From assembly GCF_002005445.1 (NCBI RefSeq), contig NZ_CP014692.1, positions 868,001-932,000 of the forward strand: a stretch of 64,000 bases of DNA. The letters are read 5' to 3'. Below the pieces are notes generated by a model. It had not been told where the DNA came from. It was given only the letters and a program-made list of their open reading frames with translations, and did not search any database. Origin of the DNA: Acetobacter aceti (lineage in GTDB: Bacteria > Pseudomonadota > Alphaproteobacteria > Acetobacterales > Acetobacteraceae). A program made the position numbers and the translations under genes. Shown here one piece after another: positions 10,343 to 20,878 of the stretch; positions within the stretch are counted from its first letter, which is position 1; the number at the start of each line of letters is the position of its first letter.

Positions 10343-11748
10343 CAGGCGTGATCCTTCAGCGCATGCACCAGTGCGGCGAAGCGCAGGCCGCGCGCCTCGA
10401 ACCCTGGGAACTGATCGAAACTGGCGCAGGCCGGGGAGAGCAGCACCACTTCGGCGTCCTGCGTTTCGGCGGCGTGTCGGGCGGCGGGAACGGCATGTTC
10501 CAGATCACCCACAATTTCGTAGGGCACGTTATGCGCGGCCAGTGTTTCCGCCAGCATCGGGGCATCCTTGCCGATCAGGAAGGCTCTGGCGATCCGGGAG
10601 AAATACGGAACGAGATCGGAAATTCCGCCTGCCTTGGCCAGCCCACCCGCAATCCAGACGATCCTGCCGTAGCAGCCGAGCGCCCGGGCAGCCGCGTCGG
10701 CATTGGTCGCCTTGCTGTCATCCACATAGGACACGCCATTGATGTCGGCGACATGCTTCTGCCGATGCGCCAGCCCGGCGAACCCTCCGATCCCGCTGGC
10801 CAGATTGTCGGAGGCGACACCGAGGCGCAGCGCCATGGCGAGCGCCGCGCAGGCGTTCTCGGCATTATGCGCGCCGGGCAACGTCGCGCCGGGGCGCGCA
10901 ATGACCATGCCGTGGCTGACGACAGCGCCTTCATGCAGGTGAAAATCAGCCGTCCCATCGTCCAGACCGGAAACGGTCTCGACGGAGATGTCCCGCTCTT
11001 TCAGGCTGGCGGCGATGTCGCGGCACCATGCGTCGCCATTGCCGATGACGGCCAGATCGGAGCCGGTCATCCTGTCGAAGATATGCGTCTTGGCTGCGGC
11101 ATAGCCCGCCATGTCGCCATGCCGGTCGAGATGGTCCGGTGTGAGATTGAGCAGGCAGGCCGTGTCGAAATGCAGGGTCGCCAGCCGTTCCAGCATGTAG
11201 GACGACATTTCCAGCACATACACGCCATTGTCCGGCAAAAGCGGCAGGGACAGTGAGGCGGGACCAAGATTGCCGCCCTCAGCAACCGGCAGTCCGGCAT
11301 GACGCAGCAGATGGGCCAGCAGGGCGGTGGTCGTGGACTTGCCGTTCGTGCCGGTGACGCCCGCAAACAGCGCCTTCGATCCGCTCTTGCGAACCGCCTG
11401 AAACAGCAGGTCGGCGTCCGAGAGAATCGGTATGCCGGCGGCTTTGGCCATGGCCGCGACCGGATGCACGGTCGGCAGGAAATGCGGGATGCCTGGCGAC
11501 ATGACCAGCGCATCAAATCCATCCAGATTCTCGAACGGCGCGACGGTCAGTGTGCCGGAAGAGATCTGCCATCCTGCAAGCGCCGCCCGTCCGGCCTCGC
11601 CATCATCCCACGCCTGCACGGCAGCGCCCATGTTCACCAGAGCCTTTGCAGCGGGCGCGCCGTTGCGGCCCAGCCCGAGCACCGCAAAACGGTGGCCAGC
11701 GAACAGATCGGCAGGGAATGAGGATTGGGCGGGCAACGGAGCGGACAA
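10342..11748 (-). CDS. murD: UDP-N-acetylmuramoylalanine--D-glutamate ligase
   Basis: MurD adds D-glutamate to UDP-MurNAc-L-Ala with ATP. The 468-residue protein has [16 protein letters not shown] in the UDP-binding domain, the P-loop [19 protein letters not shown], the central ligase segments [11 protein letters not shown] and [12 protein letters not shown], and the C-terminal [17 protein letters not shown] and GGLAKAGG motifs. Length is normal. It starts 11 bases after mraY and runs into ftsW by one base. Confidence 0.97.
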   Translation of the reverse strand: MSAPLPAQSSFPADLFAGHRFAVLGLGRNGAPAAKALVNMGAAVQAWDDGEAGRAALAGWQISSGTLTVAPFENLDGFDALVMSPGIPHFLPTVHPVAAMAKAAGIPILSDADLLFQAVRKSGSKALFAGVTGTNGKSTTTALLAHLLRHAGLPVAEGGNLGPASLSLPLLPDNGVYVLEMSSYMLERLATLHFDTACLLNLTPDHLDRHGDMAGYAAAKTHIFDRMTGSDLAVIGNGDAWCRDIAASLKERDISVETVSGLDDGTADFHLHEGAVVSHGMVIARPGATLPGAHNAENACAALAMALRLGVASDNLASGIGGFAGLAHRQKHVADINGVSYVDDSKATNADAAARALGCYGRIVWIAGGLAKAGGISDLVPYFSRIARAFLIGKDAPMLAETLAAHNVPYEIVGDLEHAVPAARHAAETQDAEVVLLSPACASFDQFPGFEARGLRFAALVHALKDHA

Positions 11749-11759
11749 GGCGGGGTCTC

Positions 11760-12851
11760 CTAGCGCAGTTTCAGCGTGGCGAGGCCGAACAGCCCCAGCA
11801 CGACGGAGACGATCCAGAACCGGACGACGATCTTCGGCTCCTGCCAGCCTTTCTTTTCAAAGTGATGATGCAGCGGGGCCATCAGGAACACACGGCGCTT
11901 GGTGCGCTTGTACCAGAAGACCTGAATCACCACGGACAGCGTCTCGACCACAAACAGGCCACCAACGATGCACAGCACCAGTTCATGCTTGGTGGCGACC
12001 GCTACGGCGCCCAGCGCACCGCCGAGAGACAGCGAGCCGGTATCACCCATGAACACGGAGGCGGGCGGGGCATTGAACCAGAGAAAACCCAGTCCCGCGC
12101 CGACCAGCGCCGCACAGAAAATGGCGAGTTCACCCGTTCCCGGAACCGCGTGAAGCTGGAGATAGTCGGCAAAGACGTGATTGCCGACCAGATAGGCGAT
12201 CAGGGCGAATACCAGCGAGGCGATCACAACGGGGACCGTCGCCAGCCCGTCCAGTCCGTCCGTGAAATTCACGGCGTTGCCGAAACCGGCGATTGTCACC
12301 ATCGCGAAGATCGGGAAGGCGATGCCGAGTGGCAGCAGGAAATCTTTTACGAACGGAAAGGCAAGATGGTTGGCCAGTTCAGACGGCATCATCTGCTGCA
12401 TCCACCAGCCTGCGATCAGAGACGCGCCAAATTCGCAGGTGAGACGGGCCTTCTTGGACACACCATCCGTGTTGCGGCGGGAAAGCTTGAGGTAGTCATC
12501 CGCGAAGCCGATCGCGCCGAATGCGGCCGTGACGAACAGCACCGCCCAGACGAACCCGTTCTGAAGATCGGCCCAGAGCAGCGTCGAAACAAACAGCGCA
12601 ATCAGGATCAGGATGCCGCCCATCGTCGGCGTTCCGGCTTTCTCCAGAATGTGGCGTTCCGGACCGAGCGCGCGGATGGGCTGCCCTTCACGCTGGATAC
12701 GCTTGAGTTCCCGGATCACCGGATTGCCGAGCAGCAGGGCGATGGCGAGAGCAGTCAGGCAGGCCCCGCCAGCGCGGAAGGTGAGATAGCGGAACAGGTT
12801 GAGGAACGTCGTGTGACCGTGCGCGTGATGGGCGACCAGCAGATACAGCAT
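11760..12851 (-). CDS. mraY: MraY, phospho-MurNAc-pentapeptide translocase
   Basis: MraY transfers phospho-MurNAc-pentapeptide to undecaprenyl phosphate, forming lipid I at the inner membrane. The 363-residue protein has about ten membrane helices and the family motifs [32 protein letters not shown] (catalytic aspartates), [28 protein letters not shown], and the histidine motif [15 protein letters not shown]. It starts one base after the murF stop. Confidence 0.98.
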   Translation of the reverse strand: MLYLLVAHHAHGHTTFLNLFRYLTFRAGGACLTALAIALLLGNPVIRELKRIQREGQPIRALGPERHILEKAGTPTMGGILILIALFVSTLLWADLQNGFVWAVLFVTAAFGAIGFADDYLKLSRRNTDGVSKKARLTCEFGASLIAGWWMQQMMPSELANHLAFPFVKDFLLPLGIAFPIFAMVTIAGFGNAVNFTDGLDGLATVPVVIASLVFALIAYLVGNHVFADYLQLHAVPGTGELAIFCAALVGAGLGFLWFNAPPASVFMGDTGSLSLGGALGAVAVATKHELVLCIVGGLFVVETLSVVIQVFWYKRTKRRVFLMAPLHHHFEKKGWQEPKIVVRFWIVSVVLGLFGLATLKLR

Positions 12852-12852
12852 C

Positions 12853-14271
12853 TCAGACGTTCTCCGCTTTCAGCGCATCCACCACAGTTTTCATCCGGCT
12901 GCCAAAGCTGCCCTTGACCAGCACGGCGTCACCGGGTTGCAGGGTCGCCCGCACGAGCGGCGCAAGCGCCGTGGAGGTCTCCTCCCAGCTTCCCCGACGG
13001 GAAGAGGGCAGGGCGTCAAACAGGTCTTTCATGTGCGGTCCACAACAGAATACAAGATCGGCCGCGGCGCTGACCGCAGGCTCAAGGGAGAGATGTTCCT
13101 CGTGCGCGAAGTCACCCAGTTCGCGGATGTCTCCCAACACGGCAACGCGGCGTTTTGCCGGCAGAAGGGCGAGCACGCCAAGGGCGGCTCTGATCGACAG
13201 GACGGAAGCGTTGTAGCTCTCATCCAGCAGGAGAGCCTCACCGTCGAGGATGGGAGACGCCGCGCCACGTCCCGTGCCGGGGGTGAAACCTGCGAGAGCC
13301 ACAGCCGCCCGGCTGAGCTCCGGGCCGCCGCCATGCAGGGCCGCGACGACCGCCAGAGTGGACAGCGCATTGCGGGCGAGATGTTCGCCGGGCGCGCGGA
13401 TGTCGACGGGCACGGCTGTCCCCGCCACATGGGCGACAAACCGGCTGCCGTCACCGGAAAGCTCAAGGTCAGTGATGCGCGCTGTGCTGGTCCCGGTAAA
13501 ACCGGACTGCCAGAGAATGACGCCAGAAGCCTGCGCGACGTCAGTAAAGATCGGCTGACCTTCCGCATCATCAGGCACGATGGCGATGCCGCCGCGTGGG
13601 AGAGCCGTGATGATCGACGCCTTTTCCTGTGCGATGGCTTCCAGACTGCCCATATGCCCAAGATGCGCCGAGCCGATCGTGGAAATGACAGCCACATCGG
13701 GCCGTACCAGTTCCGCCAGTGGAGCGATCTCGCCGGGATGGTTCATGCCGATTTCACTGACGCAGAACACGGCGTCGCGCGGCAGGCGGGCCAGTGTGAG
13801 AGGCACGCCCCAGTGATTGTTGTAGGACGCGGCGGACGCATGGGTCTTGCCCAGTGCGCCGAGCGCCACCCGCAGCATTTCCTTGGTCGTGGTTTTCCCG
13901 ACGCTTCCCGTCACGGCGACGACATCGCCTGTGAAGCGGGCGCGCGCCGCGCGGGCCAGATCCCACAGCCCGACCATGGTGTCGCCGACAATCAGCAGAC
14001 GCGGGTCAGCGGGATCGACACCTTCCAGCTCGTCCGTGCGATGCACAAGAACCGCCGCCGCACCCTTGTCCAGCGCCAGCGCGACGTGAGTATGGCCGTC
14101 CGAATTCTCTCCCAGCAGGGCGATGAACAGGTCGCCCGTCTCAAGGGTGCGGGTGTCGATCGACACACCGGAAGCCGTGATGGCGCGACCATCTCCAGAG
14201 CCGAAGCGTCCCCCAGTGAAGCGCCCTTGGGTTGCGGCAGCCAGTTCCTCGCCTGTCCAGAGAATGCTCAC
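12853..14271 (-). CDS. murF: UDP-MurNAc-tripeptide--D-alanyl-D-alanine ligase
   Basis: MurF attaches the D-Ala-D-Ala dipeptide made by Ddl, completing the soluble UDP-MurNAc-pentapeptide. The 472-residue protein begins with the MurF-type domain [17 protein letters not shown], has the P-loop [37 protein letters not shown] of the central domain, and [17 protein letters not shown] in the C-terminal domain. Its ATG overlaps the murE stop as ATGA. Confidence 0.97.
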   Translation of the reverse strand: MSILWTGEELAAATQGRFTGGRFGSGDGRAITASGVSIDTRTLETGDLFIALLGENSDGHTHVALALDKGAAAVLVHRTDELEGVDPADPRLLIVGDTMVGLWDLARAARARFTGDVVAVTGSVGKTTTKEMLRVALGALGKTHASAASYNNHWGVPLTLARLPRDAVFCVSEIGMNHPGEIAPLAELVRPDVAVISTIGSAHLGHMGSLEAIAQEKASIITALPRGGIAIVPDDAEGQPIFTDVAQASGVILWQSGFTGTSTARITDLELSGDGSRFVAHVAGTAVPVDIRAPGEHLARNALSTLAVVAALHGGGPELSRAAVALAGFTPGTGRGAASPILDGEALLLDESYNASVLSIRAALGVLALLPAKRRVAVLGDIRELGDFAHEEHLSLEPAVSAAADLVFCCGPHMKDLFDALPSSRRGSWEETSTALAPLVRATLQPGDAVLVKGSFGSRMKTVVDALKAENV

Positions 14272-15740
14272 AGTCCTGCCGCCAGATCTTTCACGACGCT
14301 CACATCGTCGAACGGTTGCACGACATTGCCGATGATCTGGCCCTGCTCGTGACCCTTGCCTGCGACCAGCAGCACGTCACCCGGCTGAAGCTGATGCAGC
14401 GCCTCGCCAATGGCTTTTCTGCGATCCGGGATTTCGATGACTTCCTTGGGGGCTCCGGCCAGAATATCGCGCCGGATGTCGGCTGCGTCCTCGCTGCGTG
14501 GATTGTCGTCCGTGACGAACACCACATCCGCCCGCTGTGTGGCTTCCTGCGCCATCAGCGGCCTCTTGCCCTTGTCACGATCGCCTCCTGCTCCGAACAG
14601 GATCAGCAGGCGACCTTTGACGTGAGGGCGCAGGCTGTCCAGCGCCCGCGCCAGCGCATCGGGGGTGTGGGCGTAATCGACATACACGGATGCCCCGTTG
14701 GACAGCATGACGGCCTGTTCCATGCGTCCCCGCACGCCGCGCAGTGTTGGCAGCAGGGTCAGGGCTTCTTCCATATCGGCTCTGTCCGGTCCCGCCAGAG
14801 CGACGGCGAGCAGGGCGTTATCCACCTGAAAGCGTCCCGGCAGAGGTAAGGTTACGTCCCTTTCCTTCCTACCGATCTCAAGTCGCAGAAGCTGATGCCC
14901 GTTCGGTAACGCCTTGTGCGCCACAAGACGGATCGTGTTGCCCTTGCGTCCCACCAGTCGCAGATCAAGGTCACGACGGCGCTGGATATCGCGCAGGGCG
15001 TCGAGCGTGTCTTCATCCATGTCGGCATTGGCCGCCGCAAGACCGCCGCCGGGGAGAAGTGTGTCGAACAGGCGCAGCTTGGCCGTGCGATAGGCTTCCA
15101 GAGAGCCGTGATAATCAAGATGATCGCGGGTGAGATTGGTGAAGCCGGCAGCGGCGATCTTCACCCCGTCCAGACGGCGCTGGTCCAGACCGTGGGAGGA
15201 CGCTTCCATCGCCACATCCGTCACGCCGCGTTCGCGAAGTGCGGCCAGCGCCCTGGCCAGCGTCACAGGGTCCGGCGTGGTGAGGGAGGGGATAGGGAAA
15301 GGCAGCTCAACCGGAGAGATCAGCCCCAGCGTCCCGAAGCTCGCGGAACTGCGGCCCATGCCCTGCCAGATCTGACGCAGGAAATCGACGGTGCTGGTTT
15401 TCCCGTTCGTGCCGGTGACGGCGACGATATGCTCCGGCTGCGGACCGGCGAGGGTCGCGGCCAGAATGGCGAGTGACCGGCGCGGCGTCTTCGTGACAGC
15501 CGTGGGCACCTGACCGTCTACAGCCTGCCCACTGTCCGGCACGAGAATGGCGGAGGCGCCAGCAGCCAGCGCGTCGGGAATATAGATGCTGCCGTCTTCC
15601 TGCGTACCCGGAAGCGCCACAAACAGGGAACCGGGCTGAACCTGCCGGCTGTCTGCTGTAATGGACGTAATCTCGGGGTCACTGGCTGCGGGTTGAGCAG
15701 AAGCCAGACCGGACTGGGAGAGAAGAGAAGAAAGTTTCAT
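14268..15740 (-). CDS. murE: MurE, meso-diaminopimelate-adding ligase
   Basis: MurE adds the third stem residue to UDP-MurNAc-L-Ala-D-Glu. The 490-residue protein has ADSRQVQPGSLFVALPG in the UDP-binding domain, P-loop VTGTNGKTSTVDFLRQIW, MEASSHGLDQRRLDGV and NLTRDHLDYHG in the middle, and DDNPRSEDAADIRRDI near residue 408. The DNPR signature is the known marker for meso-diaminopimelate rather than lysine, consistent with a Gram-negative wall and with dapB in this window. It begins 3 bases after the ftsI stop. Confidence 0.97.
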   Translation of the reverse strand: MKLSSLLSQSGLASAQPAASDPEITSITADSRQVQPGSLFVALPGTQEDGSIYIPDALAAGASAILVPDSGQAVDGQVPTAVTKTPRRSLAILAATLAGPQPEHIVAVTGTNGKTSTVDFLRQIWQGMGRSSASFGTLGLISPVELPFPIPSLTTPDPVTLARALAALRERGVTDVAMEASSHGLDQRRLDGVKIAAAGFTNLTRDHLDYHGSLEAYRTAKLRLFDTLLPGGGLAAANADMDEDTLDALRDIQRRRDLDLRLVGRKGNTIRLVAHKALPNGHQLLRLEIGRKERDVTLPLPGRFQVDNALLAVALAGPDRADMEEALTLLPTLRGVRGRMEQAVMLSNGASVYVDYAHTPDALARALDSLRPHVKGRLLILFGAGGDRDKGKRPLMAQEATQRADVVFVTDDNPRSEDAADIRRDILAGAPKEVIEIPDRRKAIGEALHQLQPGDVLLVAGKGHEQGQIIGNVVQPFDDVSVVKDLAAGL

Positions 15741-15743
15741 GAT

Positions 15744-17834
15744 CTATCCCTGTCCGCCTTCCTGCTGAGGACTGTTCTGTCTGTTCGCCGCGTGTTTCAT
15801 GGTGTTCGCATCGTCGGCTTTCAGCGACTTCTTTTTCCCGGCTTCGTCAGCCTGTTTTTCATCGGCGGCACGTCTTGGATCACCGGGATCATTGCCGGGG
15901 CCGAGCGGTCTTACACCTCTTGGCGGAGAAGGTCGCATGGGAATGGAGAGCGCCGCGTCAATCTCGGGTTCGTGAGCCGTGTCAGGGAAGACCTCCAGCA
16001 TCGGACCAATGCGGGAGATGATCCTGGCAACCGTAGGGGCCGCGTTCCATGCGGCTGTCGTCCAGCCATGCGTCGCGGTTGTGCCTTTGGGACTGTCCAG
16101 CATGACATAGACGGCATAATGCGGTGCGTTCATGGGAAAAATGCTGGTGAAAGCTGCAATGTTCACATGCTTGAGGTAGCCGCCATGCGGACCGATCTTC
16201 TCGGCGGTGCCGGTTTTACCGCCGACAAAATAGCCCGGCACTTCCGCGGTCTTGCCTGTGCCGAACTTGACGTCCAGACGCAGGATTTTGCGAAGCGTCG
16301 CGGAAATTTCGGGAGAAAAGACCCGCTGTCCTTCCGGGACAACCGGTTTGTCGACGGTCTCGGTCTCGGTTCCGTCCACGGACGCCTCTGAAAGCGCATT
16401 CCGGGTATCCGGTCCGCCTGAAATGGACGGGCCGGACGCCATGTCAGGCGTGCTCTGGGCGTTGGCGTCCTCGTCACGCGCCAGAAGGGTCGGCTTGATC
16501 AGAATGCCGCCATTCACCGTCGCCGCCGTGCCGCGCACGATGGCGAGCGGCGGTTCAGCCACGCCATGGCCGAACCCGACGGTCATCACGGTTGAAATGC
16601 CCCAGTTCCGGCGCGCGGGGATGATCGGGTGACCGGCTTCCGGCAGTTCGACCGGAACCGGCGCGAAGAAGCCCATCCCCCTGAGCCAGTCCTGCTGTCT
16701 CTGCGCCCCGACATCCAGCGCGATATGGGCGGCGGCGGGGTTGGACGAGAACGCCATGACTTCCGGCAGGGAGAGCCAGGGAGCGAAATGATCGGTCTTC
16801 ATGTCGGCGATGGTGAACCGGCCGATATGAATGGGGATGGAGGAGAAGCGGTCCCAGATGTGGGCGACGCCCAACTGGAGCGCCATGGCGGCAGTCTGGA
16901 GCTTGAAGGTGGAGCCGGGCTCGTACATGCCCGTCACGGCGCGGTTGAAACGGGCGTCGCCGGGCGCGTGGGCGAAATCGTTGGCGTCGTAATCTGGCAG
17001 GCTGACCATGGCGATGATTTCGCCGCTGTTGACGTCCATGACGATGGCGCAGGCTCCGATGGCCTCGAACGTCTGCATGGCGGCGGCGAGTTCCTCACGC
17101 GCCACGCCCTGAACGCGCACGTCGAGCGAGGTCTTCAGGGGAGTCTTGTCGCTGATCAGACGTTTGTCGAAATAACGCTCGACGCCGGCAATCCCGTGAT
17201 CGTCAATATCCACGCTGCCGAGGATCTGGGCGGCTACCTGTCCCTGCGGGTAATGGCGGCGCTCACCGGCTTCGAAGTAAATACCGGGAATGCCGAAATT
17301 GTTGATCGCCAGTTCCTGCTGCAACGTGATGTTGCGCGCCAGATAAACGAACTGTTTCGCCATCGAGAGACGTCTGACCGTCTCCTCCTCATCCATCTGC
17401 GGCAGAACGGATTTGAGTTTCTTCGCGACGTCCTGCGGGTCGATCAGTTCACGGGGATTGGCGTAAAGCTGGGCGACCGGCAGCGAGACGGCCAGCACCT
17501 GGTTGTTGCGGTCAACAATCATGGCGCGTCTGACCTGCGGCATGCTCAGCGTGCTGGTCAGAGTGCTTTTGGGGTCGATCTTGGGAATGTCCGGCACCTG
17601 TGGACGCAACTGCCGCGCTTCCGGCGCCATGGGAGAGATGATTGTGGCGAAGGTGGCTTTGAGCGCCACCGTGCCGAACAGCAGACAGAATCCTGCTGCG
17701 ACTCCGAGTAGCCGGACATGCATCCGCTCCAGATGCGCCCGTTCACGCAGATCTGCGCTCGTGACCCGGACATCCTGTGGAGGATGTTCGTGATCTGATG
17801 CGGAAGAATCAGGTGGTGGCGACTGGCGAGGCAT
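15744..17834 (-). CDS. ftsI: FtsI, septal peptidoglycan transpeptidase (PBP3)
   Basis: FtsI cross-links septal peptidoglycan as partner of FtsW. The 696-residue protein has one membrane helix near 40-62, a PBP-dimer domain, then the transpeptidase with the active-site serine in EPGSTFKLQTA (about residue 308), the second motif SSNPAAAHIAL (about 361) and the third motif GGKTGTAEKIGPHGG (about 539). An Asp/Glu/Thr-rich insert of around 60 residues precedes the third motif, and the C-terminus adds a Pro- and Lys/Asp-rich tail. I chose the ATG at 17834 because the protein then begins with a normal cytoplasmic segment; an in-frame ATG at 17936 would add 34 residues of unconvincing composition. 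Neither has a clear Shine-Dalgarno. Confidence 0.92.
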   Translation of the reverse strand: MPRQSPPPDSSASDHEHPPQDVRVTSADLRERAHLERMHVRLLGVAAGFCLLFGTVALKATFATIISPMAPEARQLRPQVPDIPKIDPKSTLTSTLSMPQVRRAMIVDRNNQVLAVSLPVAQLYANPRELIDPQDVAKKLKSVLPQMDEEETVRRLSMAKQFVYLARNITLQQELAINNFGIPGIYFEAGERRHYPQGQVAAQILGSVDIDDHGIAGVERYFDKRLISDKTPLKTSLDVRVQGVAREELAAAMQTFEAIGACAIVMDVNSGEIIAMVSLPDYDANDFAHAPGDARFNRAVTGMYEPGSTFKLQTAAMALQLGVAHIWDRFSSIPIHIGRFTIADMKTDHFAPWLSLPEVMAFSSNPAAAHIALDVGAQRQQDWLRGMGFFAPVPVELPEAGHPIIPARRNWGISTVMTVGFGHGVAEPPLAIVRGTAATVNGGILIKPTLLARDEDANAQSTPDMASGPSISGGPDTRNALSEASVDGTETETVDKPVVPEGQRVFSPEISATLRKILRLDVKFGTGKTAEVPGYFVGGKTGTAEKIGPHGGYLKHVNIAAFTSIFPMNAPHYAVYVMLDSPKGTTATHGWTTAAWNAAPTVARIISRIGPMLEVFPDTAHEPEIDAALSIPMRPSPPRGVRPLGPGNDPGDPRRAADEKQADEAGKKKSLKADDANTMKHAANRQNSPQQEGGQG

Positions 17835-17957
17835 GAGGGGCGGCGTATCCTCGAGGGCCCGGAAACATGTGAAAAAACGTGTGCCGGAATGAAGAGCTGA
17901 AAAAGAGTCTGTGCCGGTCAGGCCGGCACGAGACATTTAGAACAATAAACTGTGGCC

Positions 17958-18986
17958 TTAGTTTGAAACAGGCATCGGCGGGGGCAGTCCCCCTCCGATC
18001 GCCGATCGTCCAAGCAATGACCCGCTATAGGTTGCGCGGGCCTCCACATAGCGCGGAGCCGCTGCCGGACGCCATGCCGCAACAGTAGTTACAGGCGAGG
18101 AAAATGCCGGAGAGTGGCGCTGTGCGTCACCGAGAGCCACACGTGTCGTCGCGGCATGATGTGTTGCGTGCGTTGTGTCGGTCAGGTCTGTCGCCTCATG
18201 CGTGGCGACATGGCGTGTCACACCGCTGTCGGCGACAACTGTATGGGCTGCGGCGTGGTGAACCGTCGCTGTCTCGGATTTTTCACCCAGCGCCAGAGCC
18301 AGCGCATCGGTCGATGTCGAGGCAGTGGAGGCTGCATGATGCTGGCTTTTGTGCGCACCAGCCTGTGGGGCGTCAGACAGGGCCAGCGTCTGGGGTTTCG
18401 GGCTCTCACCCGTCAGCCTGCGCAGTTCGGTCGTCGTGTGGGCGTCCGTCATGCGCGCGTCATGCGCGTGGGTTGGAAGAGCAGGTGTGTCGGCCTTGGC
18501 CAGAACAACAGGTGCTTTCCTGACGGAAGTTTCCGCAACGACCGACGGCGCCGGTTTCACGACGGTATCCCGAACGTGGTCATGTTCCGGAGCACTGTTG
18601 GCTGCCATGGCGACCGGCGCGACGCTACGGGATTCTGATGGCGCGGTCGGTGCAACAGGCGCATCGGCGCGGGCTACGACCGCATCATGAACGCTCTCGA
18701 CGGATGGCAGATGCTGCCTGAGGTCGCTCATGCGGACGAACTGCTTCGGCTCCATCGGTTTCAGACTGGAGTCAAAACGGGCGGCGAGGTGGTTCAGGCG
18801 GTCAGGCTGGTTGAGGAGCGCCCACTGCGTCTGCAGCACGGCCGTCTGCTGACGGATATGCTGCGTATCGCCAACAATTCTTGAAATCTGCTGATCCAGA
18901 ACGGTCGTCTGATGTTTCTTGGTGTAGAGGTACATTCCCGACGAACCGGCCAGCAGCGCGCAGAAGAAAGTAAAGGGCCTGAACAT
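17958..18986 (-). CDS. ftsL: FtsL-like division protein with long low-complexity tail
   Basis: Position between rsmH and ftsI is the place of ftsL. The 342-residue product has the expected small bitopic layout at its N-terminus: a membrane helix RPFTFFCALLAGSSGMYLYT, then a coiled-coil stretch (LDQQISRIVGDTQHIRQQTA) and the conserved alphaproteobacterial ending of FtsL, NHLAARFDSSLKPMEPKQFV. FtsL is usually 90-150 residues. Here about 230 more follow, rich in Ala, His, Thr and Val and without a recognisable domain. FtsL with FtsB and FtsQ activates FtsWI in other bacteria; the role of the tail is unknown. The ATG overlaps the rsmH stop (TGATG). Assignment as FtsL rests on context and the N-terminal 100 residues. 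Confidence 0.8.
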   Translation of the reverse strand: MFRPFTFFCALLAGSSGMYLYTKKHQTTVLDQQISRIVGDTQHIRQQTAVLQTQWALLNQPDRLNHLAARFDSSLKPMEPKQFVRMSDLRQHLPSVESVHDAVVARADAPVAPTAPSESRSVAPVAMAANSAPEHDHVRDTVVKPAPSVVAETSVRKAPVVLAKADTPALPTHAHDARMTDAHTTTELRRLTGESPKPQTLALSDAPQAGAHKSQHHAASTASTSTDALALALGEKSETATVHHAAAHTVVADSGVTRHVATHEATDLTDTTHATHHAATTRVALGDAQRHSPAFSSPVTTVAAWRPAAAPRYVEARATYSGSLLGRSAIGGGLPPPMPVSN

Positions 18987-20071
18987 CAGACTGTTCCTCT
19001 GTCGGAAGATTTCACGGAGCCAGCGCCGACATTCGCCATAGGCTTCGCATGCAAGGTTTCTGAACCGGCGCCATCATCTGACGATCCCAGCCGGATAAGG
19101 GCGCGGAGCCTGGCGCTTCGTGCCCGTGGGTTGCGCCGACATTCCTCGTCTGAAGGCTTCATCGCCTTGCGGAACATGAGGTTGAACGACACGGCTTTCT
19201 GTCCGCGACTCATGGAGCGCGGGTCATGGCGCGACAGGCCGGGTTCCTGACCCGCCGCCGCCGCCATGACACGTTTCACAATACGGTCTTCCAGAGAGTG
19301 GAAAGAGACCACGACCAGTCGGCCACCCGGAGAGAGAAGGGCGAGCGCCTGTTCCAGTCCGCGTTCGATTTCCCCGAGCTCGTCATTGACCGCGATCCGC
19401 AGCCCCTGAAAACTGCGTGTCGCGGCGTCGATGCCGGATTTGTCAGACGGCACGACGGAGCGGATGACTTCAGCCAACTGAAGGGTTGTGGTCAGTTCAG
19501 CGCTTTTACGGGCTTCCACGACAGTGCGCGCCACGCGGCGCGCATGTCGCTCCTCTCCATAATAATGGAAGATGTCGGCCAGTTCGGCTTCGGACGCCTT
19601 GTTCACGATATCCGCTGCTGAACGACCGGCTTTTCCCATCCGCATGTCCAGAGGACCATCGTGCCGGAAGGAGAAGCCGCGCTCGGCCTCGTCGATCTGA
19701 AAGGAAGAGACGCCAAGATCAAGCATGACGCCATCGACATGATCTGCCCCGGCCGCACGCAGCATATCCTGCATTGTGCCGAAACCACCGTGCAGCATCC
19801 GCAGGCGCGGCGCGCCATCCGGGTTTTCTCCCCACACGCGGGCAAGCGCTTCGCCGCGCGTAATGGCGTCGGGATCGCGGTCGATGCCCCAGACCACACA
19901 GTTTGCGGCTGACAGAACGGCATTTGTGTATCCGCCACCGCCAAAGGTGCCGTCCACATAGACCTCGCCCTCTCGGGGAGCGAGAATCTCAACGACCTCG
20001 GTCCGCATGACCGGGACATGGCCGGGATCGTAATCCGGAGGGGCGGTAACGGGGGAGTTCATCGCGTTCAT
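18986..20071 (-). CDS. rsmH: 16S rRNA (cytosine1402-N4)-methyltransferase RsmH
   Basis: RsmH (MraW) methylates N4 of C1402 in 16S rRNA with S-adenosylmethionine. The 361-residue protein has [13 protein letters not shown] at the N-terminus, the SAM site [42 protein letters not shown], and the late motifs [20 protein letters not shown] and [18 protein letters not shown]. It follows mraZ with an ATGA overlap. The C-terminal 40 residues are less conserved. Confidence 0.97.
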   Translation of the reverse strand: MNAMNSPVTAPPDYDPGHVPVMRTEVVEILAPREGEVYVDGTFGGGGYTNAVLSAANCVVWGIDRDPDAITRGEALARVWGENPDGAPRLRMLHGGFGTMQDMLRAAGADHVDGVMLDLGVSSFQIDEAERGFSFRHDGPLDMRMGKAGRSAADIVNKASEAELADIFHYYGEERHARRVARTVVEARKSAELTTTLQLAEVIRSVVPSDKSGIDAATRSFQGLRIAVNDELGEIERGLEQALALLSPGGRLVVVSFHSLEDRIVKRVMAAAAGQEPGLSRHDPRSMSRGQKAVSFNLMFRKAMKPSDEECRRNPRARSARLRALIRLGSSDDGAGSETLHAKPMANVGAGSVKSSDRGTV

Positions 20072-20544
20072 GCCACCCCTCCCGTCTCGCCGTTGCGATT
20101 GCCCGGCAGGGTGACGCGGCGGGAACGGAGCCGCGCTTCAGCCCGGCGCTGTTCCGCGGCCTGAGGCTCCCATATCTGGAAGATGCGCCCGAGTCCCATG
20201 AAAGCCACGCTGTCGGAAAGACCGGCATGTTCTCTCAGGAAATCGGGAATGATGATCCGGCCTTCACGATCAGAATCCATCGGATAGGCGTCGGCGTATA
20301 GCGCCGCTGCGAGGTCGTCATGTTCGTCTGAAAACATGTCGAGTCTGTCGAGCGGCTGCGCCAGAGAAGCAAAAGCGGCAGATGGCCACGCTTCAATGCA
20401 GGGCTGGGTATGGGAGGGGCGCAGAACCATCAGAGCCTCTCCTTCCACCGTCTGATTGCGCAGGACCGTGCGAAACCCGGCTGGAATCGAAACGCGCCCC
20501 TTGGCGTCGATTCGATTCTGGTGTGTGCCGAGAAACACGCTCAC
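20068..20544 (-). CDS. mraZ: MraZ, transcriptional regulator of the dcw cluster
   Basis: MraZ is an AbrB-like DNA-binding protein that, in E. coli, represses its own dcw promoter. The 158-residue product has two copies of the fold: [18 protein letters not shown] near residue 11 and a second with [20 protein letters not shown] near 85, each with the conserved D-x-(K/E)-GR-(V/I) core. The start is GTG, with AAGGA about 12 bases upstream. It is the first gene of the cluster, and TGGGA boxes of the type bound by MraZ lie in its promoter region, which supports autoregulation. Confidence 0.95.
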   Translation of the reverse strand: MSVFLGTHQNRIDAKGRVSIPAGFRTVLRNQTVEGEALMVLRPSHTQPCIEAWPSAAFASLAQPLDRLDMFSDEHDDLAAALYADAYPMDSDREGRIIIPDFLREHAGLSDSVAFMGLGRIFQIWEPQAAEQRRAEARLRSRRVTLPGNRNGETGGVA

Positions 20545-20588
20545 CGGGTGAGAAATCCTTCATGCGCAGGGTTACGGCCCGAGCTCAT

Positions 20589-20639
20589 TGGGACCGTTTG
20601 GTTGATTCTGGGATACCATGGGATTTTATGGGACGTCAA
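20589..20639 (-). promoter_or_regulatory. mraZ/dcw promoter with phased MraZ boxes
   Basis: Read on the plus strand, five pentamers occur at exact 10-base steps: TGGGA at 20589, a degenerate TGGTT at 20599, and TGGGA at 20609, 20619 and 20629. Direct TGGGN repeats with 5-base gaps are the known MraZ operator in E. coli. On the minus strand a candidate promoter, TTGACG (20634-20639) and TATCCC (20610-20615) with an 18-base spacer, overlaps the last three boxes, so MraZ binding should block polymerase. The hexamers are my reading; the box spacing is certain. Confidence 0.75.
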
Positions 20640-20878
20640 ATGAATCTGTAATAAAAATTGGCAGAAAACTGCGAAAAAAGACAAATAGGTCTTACTTCGT
20701 TCCTAAAAGGTTTCCAGAATGCAGGTATCCGTTAACAAGGATGGATGTTCTCGTTATGTTCTTTTAGGAATTTCTTATCGCTATATTAAAAATTCCGACC
20801 CGTTTGAGATCTGCCGGAGGGCTGATCCTTCGAAAGAAGAATCTCGTTTCTTTTGTGGGTCACAGGGAGTGGGGAGTG
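20640..20878. other. AT-rich spacer between rnpB and mraZ
   Basis: No credible gene. It holds a perfect 10-bp inverted repeat, TTCCTAAAAG at 20700-20709 and CTTTTAGGAA at 20761-20770, 51 bases apart. The distance is long for a hairpin, so paired protein sites are also possible. No clear terminator for rnpB was found. Confidence 0.5.

Noticed and set aside
12937..14352. Plus-strand frame of 471 codons opposite murF
   Set aside because: Antisense shadow; low-complexity Arg/Asp/His composition and no start signal.
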